From: Lamellibrachia satsuma
Lineage: Eukaryota; Annelida; Polychaeta; Sabellida; Siboglinidae
DNA length: 64,000 nucleotides
Direction: 5' to 3'
Assembly (NCBI GenBank): GCA_033239005.1
Contig: BSQZ01000006.1
Location: 8,796,662 to 8,860,661, forward strand
Notes under the pieces: model-generated
Seen by the model: the letters and a program-made list of their open reading frames with translations, nothing else
What the model was told of the DNA's origin: nothing
The model's database searches: none
In this document: piece after piece, positions 30,801 through 45,800 of the stretch
Position numbering within the stretch: the stretch's first letter is position 1
How the letters are laid out: every line of letters starts with the position of its first letter
Made by a program: the position numbers and the translations under genes

Positions 30801-33800
30801 ACAATGTACGGCGTGGACAAACAAGGACTGTGTACGGCACGTGTGTGTACAATGTACGGCGTGGGCAAACAAGGACTGTGCACGGCACGTGTGTGTACAA
30901 TGTACGTCGTGGGCAAACAAGGACTGTGCACGGCACGAGTGTGTACAATGTACGGCGTGGGCAAACAAGGACTGTGCACGGCACGAGTGTGTACAATGTA
31001 CGGCGTGGACAAACAAGGACTGTGCACGGCACGAGTGTGTACAATGTACGTCGTGGACAAACAAGGACTGTGCACGGCACGAGTGTGTACAATGTACGTC
31101 GTGGACAAACAAGGACTGTGTACCGCACGAGTGTGTACAATGTACGTCGTGGGCAAACAAGGACTGTGCACGGCACGAGTGTGTACAATGTACGGCGTGG
31201 GCAAACAAGGACTGTGCACGGCACGAGTGTGTACAATGTACGGCGTGGGCAAACAAGGAGTGTGTACCGCACGAGTGTGTACAATGTACGGCGTGGGCAA
31301 ACAAGGATTGTGTACCGCACGTGTGTGTACAATGTACGGCGTGGGCAAACAAGGACTGTGCAAGGCACGTGTGTGTACAATGTACGTCGTGGGCAAACAA
31401 GGACTGTGCACGGCACGAGTGTGTACAATGTACGGCGTGGGCAAACAAGGACTGTGCACGGCACGAGTGTGTACAATGTACGGCGTGGGCAAACAAGGAC
31501 TGTGCACGGCACGAGTGTGTACAATGTACGGCGTGGGCAAACAAGGACTGTGCACGGCACGAGTGTGTACAATGTACGTCGTGGGCAAACAAGGACTGTG
31601 CACGGCACGAGTGTGTACAATGTACGGCGTGGACAAACAAGGACTGTGCACGGCACGAGTGTGTACAATGTACGTCGTGGACAAACAAGGACTGTGCACG
31701 GCACGAGTGTGTACAATGTACGTCGTGGACAAACAAGGATTGTGTACCGCACGAGTGTGTACAATGTACGGCGTGGACAAACAAGGACTGTGCACGGCAC
31801 GTGTGTGTACAATGTACGGCGTGGACAAACAAGGACTGTGTACCGCACGAGTGTGTACAATGTACGGCGTGGACAAACAAGGACTGTGCACGGCACGAGT
31901 GTGTACAATGTACGGCGTGGACAAACAAGGACTGTGCACGGCACGTGTGTGTACAATGTACGGCGTGGACAAACAAGGACTGTGCACGGCACGTGTGTGT
32001 ACAATGTACGGCGTGGACAAACAAGGACTGTGCACGGCACGTGTGTGTACAATGTACGGCGTGGACAAACAAGGACTGTGCACGGCACGAGTGTGTACAA
32101 TGTACGGCGTGGGCAAACAAGGACTGTGTACGGCACGAGTGTGTACAATGTACGGCGTGGACAAACAAGGACTGTGCACGGCACGAGTGTGTACAATGTA
32201 CGGCGTGGGCAAACAAGGACTGTGCACGGCACGAGTGTGTACAATGTACGGCGTGGGCAAACAAGGACTGTGCACGGCACGAGTGTGTACAATGTACGGC
32301 GTGGACAAACAAGAACTGTGCACGGCACGTGTGTACAATGTACGGCGTGGACAAACAAGGACTGTGCACGGCACGAGTGTGTACAATGTACGGCGTGGGC
32401 AAACAAGGACTGTGCACGGCACGTGGGTGTACAATGTACGGCGTGGACAAACAAGGACTGTGTACGGCACGAGTGTGTACAATGTACGTCGTGGACAAAC
32501 AAGGACTGTGTACGGCACGAGTGTGTACAATGTACGGCGTGGACAAACAAGGACTGCGTACGGCACGTGTGTGTGTGTACAATGTACGGCGTGGACAAAC
32601 AAGGACTGTGTACGGCACGAGTGTGTACAATGTACGTCGTGGACAAACAAGGACTGTGTACGGCACGTGTGTGTACAATGTACGGCGTGGACAAACAAGG
32701 ACTGTGTCCGGCACGAGTGTGTACAATGTACGTCGTGGACAAACAAGGACTGTGTACGGCACGTGTGTGTACAATGTACGGCGTGGACAAACAAGGACTG
32801 TGTACGGCACGTGTGTGTACAATGTACGTCGTGGACAAACAAGGACTGTGTACGGCACGAGTGTGTACAATGTACGGCGTGGACAAACAAGGACTGTGCA
32901 CGGCACGAGTGTGTACAATGTACGGCGTGGACAAACAAGGACTGTGTACGGCACGAGTGTGTACAATGTACGGCGTGGACAAACAAGGACTGTGCACGGC
33001 ACGAGTGTGTACAATGTACGGCGTGGGCAAACAAGGACTGTGCACGGCACGAGTGTGTACAATGTACGGCGTGGGCAAACAAGGACTGTGCACGGCACGA
33101 GTGTGTACAATGTACGGCGTGGGCAAACAAGGACTGTGCACGGCACGTGTGTGTACAATGTACGGCGTGGACAAACAAGGACTGTGTACGGCACGAGGTG
33201 TGTACAATGTACGTCGTGGACAAACAAGGACTGTGTACGGCACGAGTGTGTACAATGTACGGCGTGGACAAACAAGGACTGTGTACGGCACGTGTGTGTA
33301 CAATGTACGTCGTGGACAAACAAGGACTGTGTACGGCACGAGTGTGTACAATGTACGGCGTGGACAAACAAGGACTGTGTACGGCACGAGTGTGTACAAT
33401 GTACGGCGTGGACAAACAAGGACTGTGTACGGCACGAGTGTGTACAATGTACGGCGTGGACAAACAAGGACTGTGCACGGCACGAGTGTGTACAATGTAC
33501 GGCGTGAGCAAACAAGGACTGTGCACGGCACGAGTGTGTACAATGTACGTCGTGGACAAACAAGGACTGTGCACGGCACGAGTGTGTACAATGTACGGCG
33601 TGGGCAAACAAGGACTGTGCACGGCACGAGTGTGTACAATGTACGGCGTGGCAAACAAGGACTGTGCACGGCACGTGTGTGTACAATGTACGGCGTGGAC
33701 AAACAAGGACTGTGTACGGCACGAGTGTGTACAATGTACGTCGTGGACAAACAAGGACTGTGCACGGCACGAGTGTGTACAATGTACGGCGTGGACAAAC

Positions 33801-36800
33801 AAGGACTGTGCACGGCACGAGTGTGTACAATGTACGGCGTGGGCAAACAAGGACTGTGCACGGCACGAGTGTGTACAATGTACGTCGTGGACAAACAAGG
33901 ACTGTGTACGGCACGAGTGTGTACAATGTACGTCGTGGGCAAACAAGGACTGTGTACGGCACGAGTGTGTAAAATGTACGGCGTGGACAAACAAGGACTG
34001 TGCACGGCACGAGTGTGTACAATGTACGGCGTGGACAAACAAGGACTGTGTACGGCACGAGTGTGTACAATGTACGTCGTGGACAAACAAGGACTGTGCA
34101 CGGCACGAGTGTGTACAATGTACGTCGTGGACAAACAAGGACTGTGTACGGCACGAGTGTGTACAATGTACGTCGTGGACAAACAAGGACTGTGCACGGC
34201 ACGAGTGTGTACAATGTACGGCGTGGACAAACAAGGACTGTGCACGGCACGAGTGTGTACAATGTACGTCGTGGGCAAACAAGGACTGTGCACGGCACGA
34301 GTGTGTACAATGTACGGCGTGGACAAACAAGGACTGTGTACGGCACGAGTGTGTACAATGTACGGCGTGGACACAAACAAGGACTGTGCACGGCACGAGT
34401 GTGTATAATGTACGGCGTGGGCAAACAAGGACTGTGCACGGCACGAGTGTGTACAATGTACGGCGTGGACAAACAAGGACTGTGCACGGCACGAGTGTGT
34501 ACAATGTACGGCGTGGACAAACAAGGACTGTGCACGGCACGAGTGTGTACAATGTACGGCGTGGGCAAACAAGGACTGTGCACGGCACGAGTGTGTACAA
34601 TGTACGTCGTGGGCAAACAAGGACTGTGCACGGCACGAGTGTGTACAATGTACGTCGTGGGCAAACAAGGACTGTGCACGGCACGAGTGTGTACAATGTA
34701 CGGCGTGGACAAACAAGGACTGTGCACGGCACGAGTGTGTACAATGTACGGCGTGGACAAACAAGGACTGTGCACGGCACGAGTGTGTACAATGTACGTC
34801 GTGTGCAAACAAGGACTGTGCACGGCACGAGTGTGTACAATGTACGTCGTGGTCAAACAAGGACTGTGCACGGCACGAGTGTGTACAATGTACGGCGTGG
34901 ACAAACAAGGACTGTGTACCGCACGAGTGTGTACAATGTACGTCGTGGACAAACAAGGACTGTGCACGGCACGAGTGTGTACAATGTACGTCGTGGACAA
35001 ACAAGGACTGTGTACGGCACGAGTGTGTACAATGTACGGCGTGGACAAACAAGGACTGTGCACGGCACGTGTGTGTACAATGTACGGCGTGGACAAACAA
35101 GGACTGTGTACCGCACGAGTGTACAATGTACGGCGTGGGCAAACAAGGATTGTGTACCGCACGAGTGTGTACAATGTACGGCGTGGACAAACAAGGACTG
35201 TGCACGGCACGTGTGTGTACAATGTACGGCGTGGACAAACAAGGACTGTGCACGGCACGTGTGTACAATGTACGGCGTGGACAAACAAGGACTGTGCACG
35301 GCACGTGTGTGTACAATGTACGTCGTGGGCAAACAAGGACTGTGCACGGCACGAGTGTGTACAATGTACGGCGTGGGCAAACAAGGACTGTGTACGGCAC
35401 GAGTGTGTACAATGTACGGCGTGGACAAACAAGGACTGTGTACGGCACGTGTGTGTACAATGTACGGCGTGGGCAAACAAGGACTGTGCACGGCACGAGT
35501 GTGTACAATGTACGTCGTGGACAAACAAGGACTGTGCACGGCACGAGTGTGTACAATGTACGGCGTGGGCAAACAAGGACTGTGCACGGCACGAGTGTGT
35601 ACAATGTACGGCGTGGACAAACAAGGACTGTGCACGGCACGAGTGTGTACAATGTACGTCGTGGACAAACAAGGACTGTGCACGGCACGAGTGTGTACAA
35701 TGTACGTCGTGGACAAACAAGGACTGTGTACCGCACGTGTGTGTACAATGTACGGCGTGGGCAAACAAGGACTGTGTACGGCACGAGTGTGTACAATGTA
35801 CGTCGTGGGCAAACAAGGACTGTGCACGGCACGAGTGTGTACAATGTACGGCGTGGGCAAACAAGGACTGTGCACGGCACGAGTGTGTACAATGTACGGG
35901 TGGGCAAACAAGGATTGTGTACCGCACGTGTGTGTACAATGTACGGCGTGGGCAAACAAGGACTGTGCACGGCACGAGTGTGTACAATGTACGTCGTGGG
36001 CAAACAAGGACTGTGCACGGCACGAGTGTGTACAATGTACGGCGTGGACAAACAAGGACTGTGCACGGCACGAGTGTGTACAATGTACGTCGTGGACAAA
36101 CAAGGACTGTGCACGGCACGAGTGTGTACAATGTACGGCGTGGACAAACAAGGACTGTGCACGGCACGAGTGTGTACAATGTACGTGGTGGACAAACAAG
36201 GACTGTGCACGGCACGAGTGTGTACAATGTACGTCGTGGGCAAACAAGGACTGTGCACGGCACGAGTGTGTACAATGTACGGCGTGGGCAAACAAGGACT
36301 GTGCACGGCACGAGTGTGTACAATGTACGTCGTGGACAAACAAGGATTGTGTACCGCACGAGTGTGTACAATGTACGGCGTGGACAAACAAGGACTGTGC
36401 ACGGCACGTGTGTGTACAATGTACGGCGTGGACAAACAAGGACTGTGTACCGCACGAGTGTGTACAATGTACGGCGTGGGCAAACAAGGATTGTGTACCG
36501 CACGAGTGTGTACAATGTACGGCGTGGACAAACAAGGACTGTGCACGGCACGTGTGTGTACAATGTACGGCGTGGCAAACAAGGACTGTGCACGGCACGT
36601 GTGTGTACAATGTACGGCGTGGACAAACAAGGACTGTGCACGGCACGTGTGTACAATGTACGGCGTGGACAAAAAGGAATGTGCACGGCACGAGTGTGTA
36701 CAATGTACGGCGTGGGCAAACAAGGACTGTGTACGGCACGAGTGTGTACAATGTACGGCGTGGACAAACAAGGACTGTGCAAGGCACGAGTGTGTACAAT

Positions 36801-39800
36801 GTACGGCGTGGGCAAACAAGGACTGTGCACGGCACGTGTGTGTACAATGTACGGCGTGGGCAAACAAGGACTGTGCACGGCACGAGTGTGTACAATGTAC
36901 GGCGTGGGCAAACAAGGACTTTGCACGGCACGTGTGTGTACAATGTACGGCGTGGACAAACAAGGACTGTGCACGGCACGAGTGTGTACAATGTACGGCG
37001 TGGGCAAACAAGGACTGTGCACGGCACGTGTGTGTACAATGTACGGCGTGGACAAACAAGGACTGTGCACGGCACGAGTGTGTACAATGTACGTCGTGGA
37101 CAAACAAGGACTGTGTACGGCACGAGTGTGTACAATGTACGGCGTGGACAAACAAGGACTGTGTACGGCACGTGTGTGTACAATGTACGGCGTGGACAAA
37201 CAAGGACTGTGTACGGCACGAGTGTGTACAATGTACGTCGTGGACAAACAAGGACTGTGTACGGCACGTGTGTGTACAATGTACGGCGTGGACAAACAAG
37301 GACTGTGTCCGGCACGAGTGTGTACAATGTACGTCGTGGACAAACAAGGACTGTGTACGGCACGTGTGTGTACAATGTACGGCGTGGACAAACAAGGACT
37401 GTGTACGGCACGTGTGTGTACAATGTACGTCGTGGACAAACAAGGACTGTGTACGGCACGAGTGTACAATGTACGGCGTGGACAAACAAGGACTGTGCAC
37501 GGCACGAGTGTGTACAATGTACGTCGTGGACAAACAAGGACTGTGTACGGCACGAGTGTGTACAATGTACGGCGTGGACAAACAAGGACTGTGTACGGCA
37601 CGAGTGTGTACAATGTACGGCGTGGACAAACAAGGACTGTGCACGGCACGAGTGTGTACAATGTACGGCGTGGACAAACAAGGACTGTGCACGGCACGAG
37701 TGTGTACAATGTACGGCGTGGGCAAACAAGGACTGTGCACTGCACGTGTGTGTACAATGTACGGCGTGGACAAACAAGGACTGTGTACGGCACGAGTGTG
37801 TACAATGTACGTCGTGGACAAACAAGGACTGTGTACGGCACGAGTGTGTACAATGTACGGCGTGGACAAACAAGGACTGTGTACGGCACGTGTGTGTACA
37901 ATGTACGGCGTGGGCAAACAAGGACTGTGTACGGCACGAGTGTGTACAATGTACGGCGTGGACAAACAAGGACTGTGTACGGCACGAGTGTGTACAATGT
38001 ACGGCGTGGGCAAACAAGGACTGTGCACGGCACGAGTGTGTACAATGTACGGCGTGGACAAACAAGGACTGTGTACGGCACGAGTGTGTACAATGTACGT
38101 CGTGGGACAAACAAGGACTGTGCACGGCACGAGTGTGTACAATGTACGGCGTGGACAAACAAGGACTGTGCACGGCACGAGTGTGTACAATGTACGGCGT
38201 GGACAAACAAGGACTGTGTACGGCACGAGTGTGTACAATGTACGGCGTGGGCAAACAAGGACTGTGCACGGCACGAGTGTGTACAATGTACGGCGTGGGC
38301 AAACAAGGACTGTGCACGGCACGAGTGTGTACAATGTACGGCGTGGCAAACAAGGACTGTGCACGGCACGAGTGTGTACAATGTACGGCGTGGACAAACA
38401 AGGACTGTGCACGGCACGAGTGTGTACAATGTACGTCGTGGACAAACAAGGACTGTGCACGGCACGAGTGTGTACAATGTACGGCGTGGACAAACAAGGA
38501 CTGTGCACGGCACGAGTGTGTACAATGTACGGCGTGAGACAAACAAGGACTGTGCACGGCACGAGTGTGTAAAATGTACGTCGTGGGCAAACAAGGACTG
38601 TGCACGGCACGAGTGTGTACAATATACGGCGTGGCAAACAAGGACTGTGCACGGCACGAGTGTGTACAATGTACGTCGTGGGCAAACAAGGACTGTGCAC
38701 GGCACGAGTGTGTACAATGTACGGCGTAGGCAAACAAGGACTGTGCACGGCACGAGTGTGTACAATGTACGTCGTGGACAAACAAGGACTGTGTACGGCA
38801 CGAGTGTGTACAATGTACGGCGTGGACAAACAAGGACTGTGTACGGCACGAGTGTGTACAATGTACGGCGTGGACAAACAAGGACTGTGCACGGCACGAG
38901 TGTGTACAATGTACGGCGTGAGCAAACAAGGACTGTGCACGGCACGAGTGTGTGTACAATGTACGTCGTGGCAAACAAGGACTGTGCACGGCACGAGTGT
39001 GTACAATGTACGGCGTGGCAAACAAGGACTGTGTGCACGGCACGAGTGTGTACAATGTACGGCGTGGCAAACAAGGACTGTGCACGGCACGAGTGTGTAC
39101 AATGTACGGCGTGGACAAACAAGGACTGTGCACGGCACGAGTGTGTACAATGTACGTCGTGGACAAACAAGGACTGTGTACGGCACGAGTGTGTACAATG
39201 TACGGCGTGGGCAAACAAGGACTGTGAACGGCACGAGTGTGTACAATGTACGGCGTGGACAAACAAGGACTGTGTACGGCACGAGTGTGTACAATGTACG
39301 TCGTGGACAAACAAGGACTGTGTACGGCACGAGTGTGTACAATGTACGGCGTGGGCAAACAAGGACTGTGCACGGCACGTGTGTGTACAATGTACGGCGT
39401 GGGCAAACAAGGACTGTGCACGGCACGAGTGTGTACAATGTACGGCGTGGACAAACAAGGATTGTGTACCGCACGAGTGTGTACAATGTACGTCGTGGGC
39501 AAACAAGGACTGTGCACGGCACGAAGTGTGTACAATGTACGGCGTGGACAAACAAGGACTGTGTACCGCACGAGTGTGTACAATGTACGGCGTGGACAAA
39601 CAAGGACTGTGTACGGCACGAGTGTGTACAATGTACGGCGTGGGCAAACAAGGACTGTGCACGGCACGAGTGTGTACAATGTACGTCGTGGGCAAAAAGG
39701 ACTGTGCACGGCACGAGTGTGTACAATGTACGGCGTGGACAAACAACGACTGTGCACGGCACGAGTGTGTACAATGTACGGCGTGGGCAAACAAGGACTG

Positions 39801-42800
39801 TGCACGGCACGAGTGTGTATAATGTACGCGTGGACAAACAAGGACTGTGCACGGCACGAGTGTGTACAATGTACGGCGTGGACAAACAAGGACTGTGCAC
39901 GGCACGAGTGTGTACAATGTACGGCGTGAGCAAACAAGGACTGTGCACGGCACGAGTGTGTACAATGTACGGCGTGGGCAAACAAGGACTGTGCACGGCA
40001 CGAGTGTGTACAATGTACGTCGTGGGCAAACAAGGACTGTGCACGGCACGAGTGTGTACAATGTACGTCGTGGGCAAACAAGGACTGTGCACGGCACGAG
40101 TGTGTACAATATACGGCGTGGACAAACAAGGACTGTGCACGGCACGAGTGTATACAATGTACGTCGTGGACAAACAAGGACTGTGCACGGCACGAGTGTG
40201 TACAATGTACGTCGTGGACAAACAAGGATTGTGTACCGCACGAGTGTGTACAATGTACGGCGTGGACAAACAAGGACTGTGCACGGCACGAGTGTGTACA
40301 ATGTACGGCGTGGACAAACAAGGACTGTGTACGGCACGAGTGTGTACAATGTACGGCGTGGGCAAACAAGGATTGTGTACCGCACGAGTGTGTACAATGT
40401 ACGGCGTGGACAAACAAGGACTGTGCACGGCACGTGTGTGTACAATGTACGGCGTGGACAAACAAGGACTGTGCACGGCACGATGTGTGTACAATGTACG
40501 GCGTGGACAAACAAGGACTGTGCACGGCACGTGTGTGTACAATGTACGTCGTGGGCAAACAAGGACTGTGCACGGCACGAGTGTGTACAATGTACGGCGT
40601 GGGCAAACAAGGAATGTGTACCGCACGAGTGTGTACAATGTACGGCGTGGACAAACAAGGACTGTGTACGGCACGTGTGTGTACAATGTACGGCGTGGGC
40701 AAACAAGGACTGTGCACGGCACGTGTGTACAATGTACGTCGTGGGCAAACAAGGACTGAGTACGGCACGAGTGTGTACAATGTACGTCGTGGGCAAACAA
40801 GGACTGTGCACGGCACGAGTGTGTACAATGTACGGCGTGGACAAACAAGGACTGTGCACGGCACGAGTGTACAATGTACGTCGTGGACAAACAAGGACTG
40901 TGCACGGCACGAGTGTGTACAATGTACGTCGTGGACAAACAAGGATTGTGTACCGCACGAGTGTGTACAATGTACGTCGTGGGCAAACAAGGACTGTGTA
41001 CGGCACGAGTGTGTACAATGTACGCGTGGGCAAACAAGGACTGTGCACGGCACGAGTGTGTACAATGTACGTCGTGGGCAAACAAGGATTGTGTACCGCA
41101 CGAGTGTGTACAATGTACGGCGTGGCAAACAATGACTGTGCACGGCACGAGTGTGTACAATGTACGTCGTGGGCAAACAAGGACTGTGCACGGCACGGTG
41201 TGTACAATGTACGTCGGGCAAACAAGGACTGTGCACGGCACGAGTGTGTACAATGTACGTCGTGGACAAACAAGGACTGTGCACGGCACGAGTGTGTACA
41301 ATGTACGTCGTGGACAAACAAGGACTGTGCACGGCACGAGTGTGTACAATGTACGGTCGTGGAGCAAACAAGGACTGTGCACGGCACGAGTGTGTACAAT
41401 GTACGGCGTGGGCAAACAAGGACTGTGCACGGCACGAGTGTGTACAATGTACGGCGTGGACAAACAAGGATGTGTACGGCACGAGTGTGTACAATGTACG
41501 TCGTGGACAAACAAGGACTGTGCACGGCACGAGTGTGTACAATGTACGTCGTGGACAAACAAGGACTGTACGGCACGAGTGTGTACAATGTACGGCGTGG
41601 ACAAACAAGGACTGTGCACGGCACGAGTGTACAATGTACGGCGTGGACAAACAAGGACTGTGCACGGCACGTGTGTGTACAATGTACGGCGTGGACAAAC
41701 AAGGACTGTGTACCGCACGAGTGTGTACAATGTACGGCGTGGGCAAACAAGGACTGTGTACGGCACGAGTGTGTACAATGTACGGCGTGGACAAACAAGG
41801 ACTGTGCACGGCACGTGTGTGTACAATGTACGGCGTGGGCAAACAAGGACTGTGCACGGCACGTGTGTGTACAATGTACGGCGTGGACAAAAGGACTGTG
41901 CACGGCACGTGTGTGTACAATGTACGGCGTGGACAAACAAGGACTGTGCACGGCACGAGTGTGTACAATGTACGGCGTGGACAAACAAGGACTGTGCACG
42001 GCACGAGTGTGTGTACAATGTACGGCGTGGGCAAACAAGGACTGTGCACGGCACGAGTGTGTACAATGTACGGCGTGGGCAAACAAGGACTGTGCACGGC
42101 ACGTGTGTGTACAATGTACGGCGTGGACAAACAAGGACTGTGCACGGCACGAGTGTGTACAATGTACGGCGTGGGCAAACAAGGACTGTGCACGGCACGA
42201 GTGTGTACAATGTACGGCGTGGACAAACAAGGACTGTGCACGGCACGAGTGTGTACAATGTACGGCGTGGACAAACAAGGACTGTGCACGGCACGAGTGT
42301 GTACAATGTACGGCGTGGACAAACAAGGACTGTGTACGGCACGAGTGTGTACAATGTACGTCGTGGACAAACAAGGACTGTGTACGGCACGAGTGTGTAC
42401 AATGTACGGCGTGGACAAACAAGGACTGTGTACGGCACGAGTGTGTACAATGTACGGCGTGGACAAACAAGGACTGTGTACGGCACGAGTGTGTACAATG
42501 TACGTCGTGGACAAACAAGGACTGTGTACGGCACGAGTGTGTACAATGTACGGCGTGGACAAACAAGGACTGTGTACGGCACGTGTGTGTACAATGTACG
42601 GCGTGGACAAACAAGGACTGTGTACGGCACGAGTGTGTACAATGTACGGCGTGGGCAAACAAGGACTGTGTACGGCACGTGTGTGTACAATGTACGGCGT
42701 GGACAAACAAGGACTGTGTACGGCACGAGTGTGTACAATGTACGGCGTGGACAAACAAGGACTGTGCACGGCACGAGTGTGTACAATGTACGGCGTGGAC

Positions 42801-45800
42801 AAACAAGGACTGTGCACGGCACGAGTGTGTACAATGTACGGCGTGGACAAACAAGGACTGTGCACGGCACGAGTGTGTACAATGTACGGCGTGGACAAAC
42901 AAGGACTGTGCACGGCACGAGTGTGTACAATGTACGGCGTGGGACAAACAAGGACTGTGCACGGCACGAGTGTGTACAATGTACGGCGTGGACAAACAAG
43001 GACTGTGTACGGCACGAGTGTGTACAATGTACGGCGTGGACAAACAAGGACTGTGTACGGCACGAGTGTGTACAATGTACGGCGTGGACAAACAAGGACT
43101 GTGTACGGCACGAGGTGTGTACAATGTACGGCGTGGACAAACAAGGACTGTGTACGGCACGAGTGTGTACAATGTACGGCGTGGGCAAACAAGGACTGTG
43201 CACGGCACGAGTGTGTACAATGTACGGCGTGGACAAACAAGGACTGTGTACGGCACGAGTGTGTACAATGTACGGCGTGGGCAAACAAGGACTGTGTACG
43301 GCACGAGTGTGTACAATGTACGGCGTGGACAAACAAGGACTGTGCACCGCACGAGTGTGTACAATGTACGGCGTGGACAAACAAGGATTGTGCACGGCAC
43401 GAGTGTGTACAATGTACGGCGTGGGCAAACAAGGACTGTGCACGGCACGAGTGTGTACAATGTACGGCGTGGGCAAACAAGGACTGTGCACGGCACGAGT
43501 GTGTACAATGTACGTCGTGGGCAAACAAGGACTGTGCACGGCACGAGTGTGTACAATGTACGGCGTGGACAAACAAGGACTGTGCACGGCACGAGTGTGT
43601 ACAATGTACGTCGTGGGCAAACAAGGACTGTGCACGGCACGAGTGTGTACAATGTACGTCGTGGGCAAACAAGGACTGTGCACGGCACGAGTGTGTACAA
43701 TGTACGGCGTGGTCAAACAAGGACTGTGCACGGCACGAGTGTGTACAATGTACGTCGTGGGCAAACAAGGACTGTGCACGGCACGAGTGTGTACAATGTA
43801 CGGCGTGGGCAAACAAGGACTGTGCACGGCACGAGTGTGTACAATGTACGTCGTGGACAAACAAGGACTGTGCACGGCACGAGTGTGTACAATGTACGGC
43901 GTGGGCAAACAAGGACTGTGCACGGCACGAGTGTGTACAATGTACGGCGTGGGCAAACAAGGACTGTGTACGGCACGAGTGTGTACAATGTACGGCGTGG
44001 ACAAACAAGGACTGTGCACGGCACGAGTGTGTACAATGTACGGCGTGGACAAACAAGGACTGTGCACGTGCACGAGTGTGTACAATGTACGGCGTGGGCA
44101 AACAAGGACTGTGCACGGCACGAGTGTGTACAATGTACGTCGTGGGCAAACAAGGACTGTACGGCACGAGTGTGTACAATGTACGGCGTGGCAAACAAGG
44201 ACTGTGCACGGCACGAGTGTGTACAATGTACGGCGTGGACAAACAAGGACTGTGCACGGCACGTGTGTGTACAATGTACGGCGTGGGCAAACAAGGACTG
44301 TGTACGGCACGAGTGTGTACAATGTACGTAGTGGGCAAACAAGGACTGTGTACGGCACGAGTGTACAATGTGTACGGCGTGGACAAACAAGGACTGTGTA
44401 CGGCACGTGTGTACAATGTACGGCGTGGGCAAACAAGGACTGTGTACACGGCACGAGATTATGTACAATGTACGGCGTGGACAAACAAGGACTGTGTACG
44501 GCACGAGTGTGTACAATGTACGGCGTGGGCAAACAAGGACTGTGCACGGCACGAGTGTGTACAATGTACGGCGTGGACAAACAAGGACTGTGCACGGCAC
44601 GAGTGTGTACAATGTACGGCGTGGGCAAACAAGGACTGTGCACGGCACGAGTGTGTACAATGTACGGCGTGGGCAAACAAGGACTGTGCACGGCACGAGT
44701 GTGTACAATGTACGGCGGGCAAACAAGGACTGTGCACGGCACGAGTGTGTACAATGTACGGCGTGGAGCAAACAAGGACTGTGCACGGCACGAGTGTGTA
44801 CAATGTACGGCGTGGACAAACAAGGACTGTGCACGGCACGAGTGTGTACAATGTACGCGTGGCAAACAAGGACTGTGCACGGCACGAGTGTGTACAATGT
44901 ACGGCGTGGGCAAACAAGGACTGTGCACGGCACGAGTGTGTACAATGTACGGCGTGGACAAACAAGGACTGTGCACGGCACGAGTGTGTACAATGTACGG
45001 CGTGGACAAACAAGGACTGTGCACGGCACGAGTGTGTACAATGTACGTCGTGGACAAACAAGGACTGTGCACGGCACGAGTGTGTACAATGTACGGCGTG
45101 GACAAACAAGGACTGTGCACGGCACGAGTGTGTACAATGTACGGCGTGGGCAAACAAGGACTGTGCACGGCACGAGTGTGTACAATGTGGCGTGGACAAA
45201 CAAGGACTGTGTACGGCACGAGTGTGTACAATGTACGGCATGGACAAACAAGGACTGTGTACGGCACGAGTGTGTACAATATACGGCGTGTGCAAACAAG
45301 GACTGTGCACGGCACAGGTGTGTACAATGTACGGCGTGGACAAACAAGGACTGTGTACGGCACGAGTATGTACAATGTACGGCGTGGACAAACAAGGACT
45401 GTGTACGGCACGAGTGTGTACAATGTACGTCGTGGACAAACAAGGACTGTGCACGGCACGAGTGTGTACAATGTACGGCGTGGACAAACAAGGACTGTGT
45501 ACGGCACGAGTGTGTACAATGTACGTCGTGGACAAACAAGGACTGTGCACGGCACGAGTGTGTACAATGTACGGCGTGGGCAAACAAGGACTGTGCACGG
45601 CACGAGTGTGTACAATGTACGGCGTGGGCAAACAAGGACTGTGAACGGCACGAGTGTGTACAATGTACGGCGTGGACAAACAAGGACTGTGTACGGCACG
45701 TGTGTGTACAATGTACGGCGTGGGCAAACAAGGACTGTGCACGGCACGAGTGTGTACAATGTACGGCGTGGGCAAACAAGGACTGTGCACGGCACGAGTG

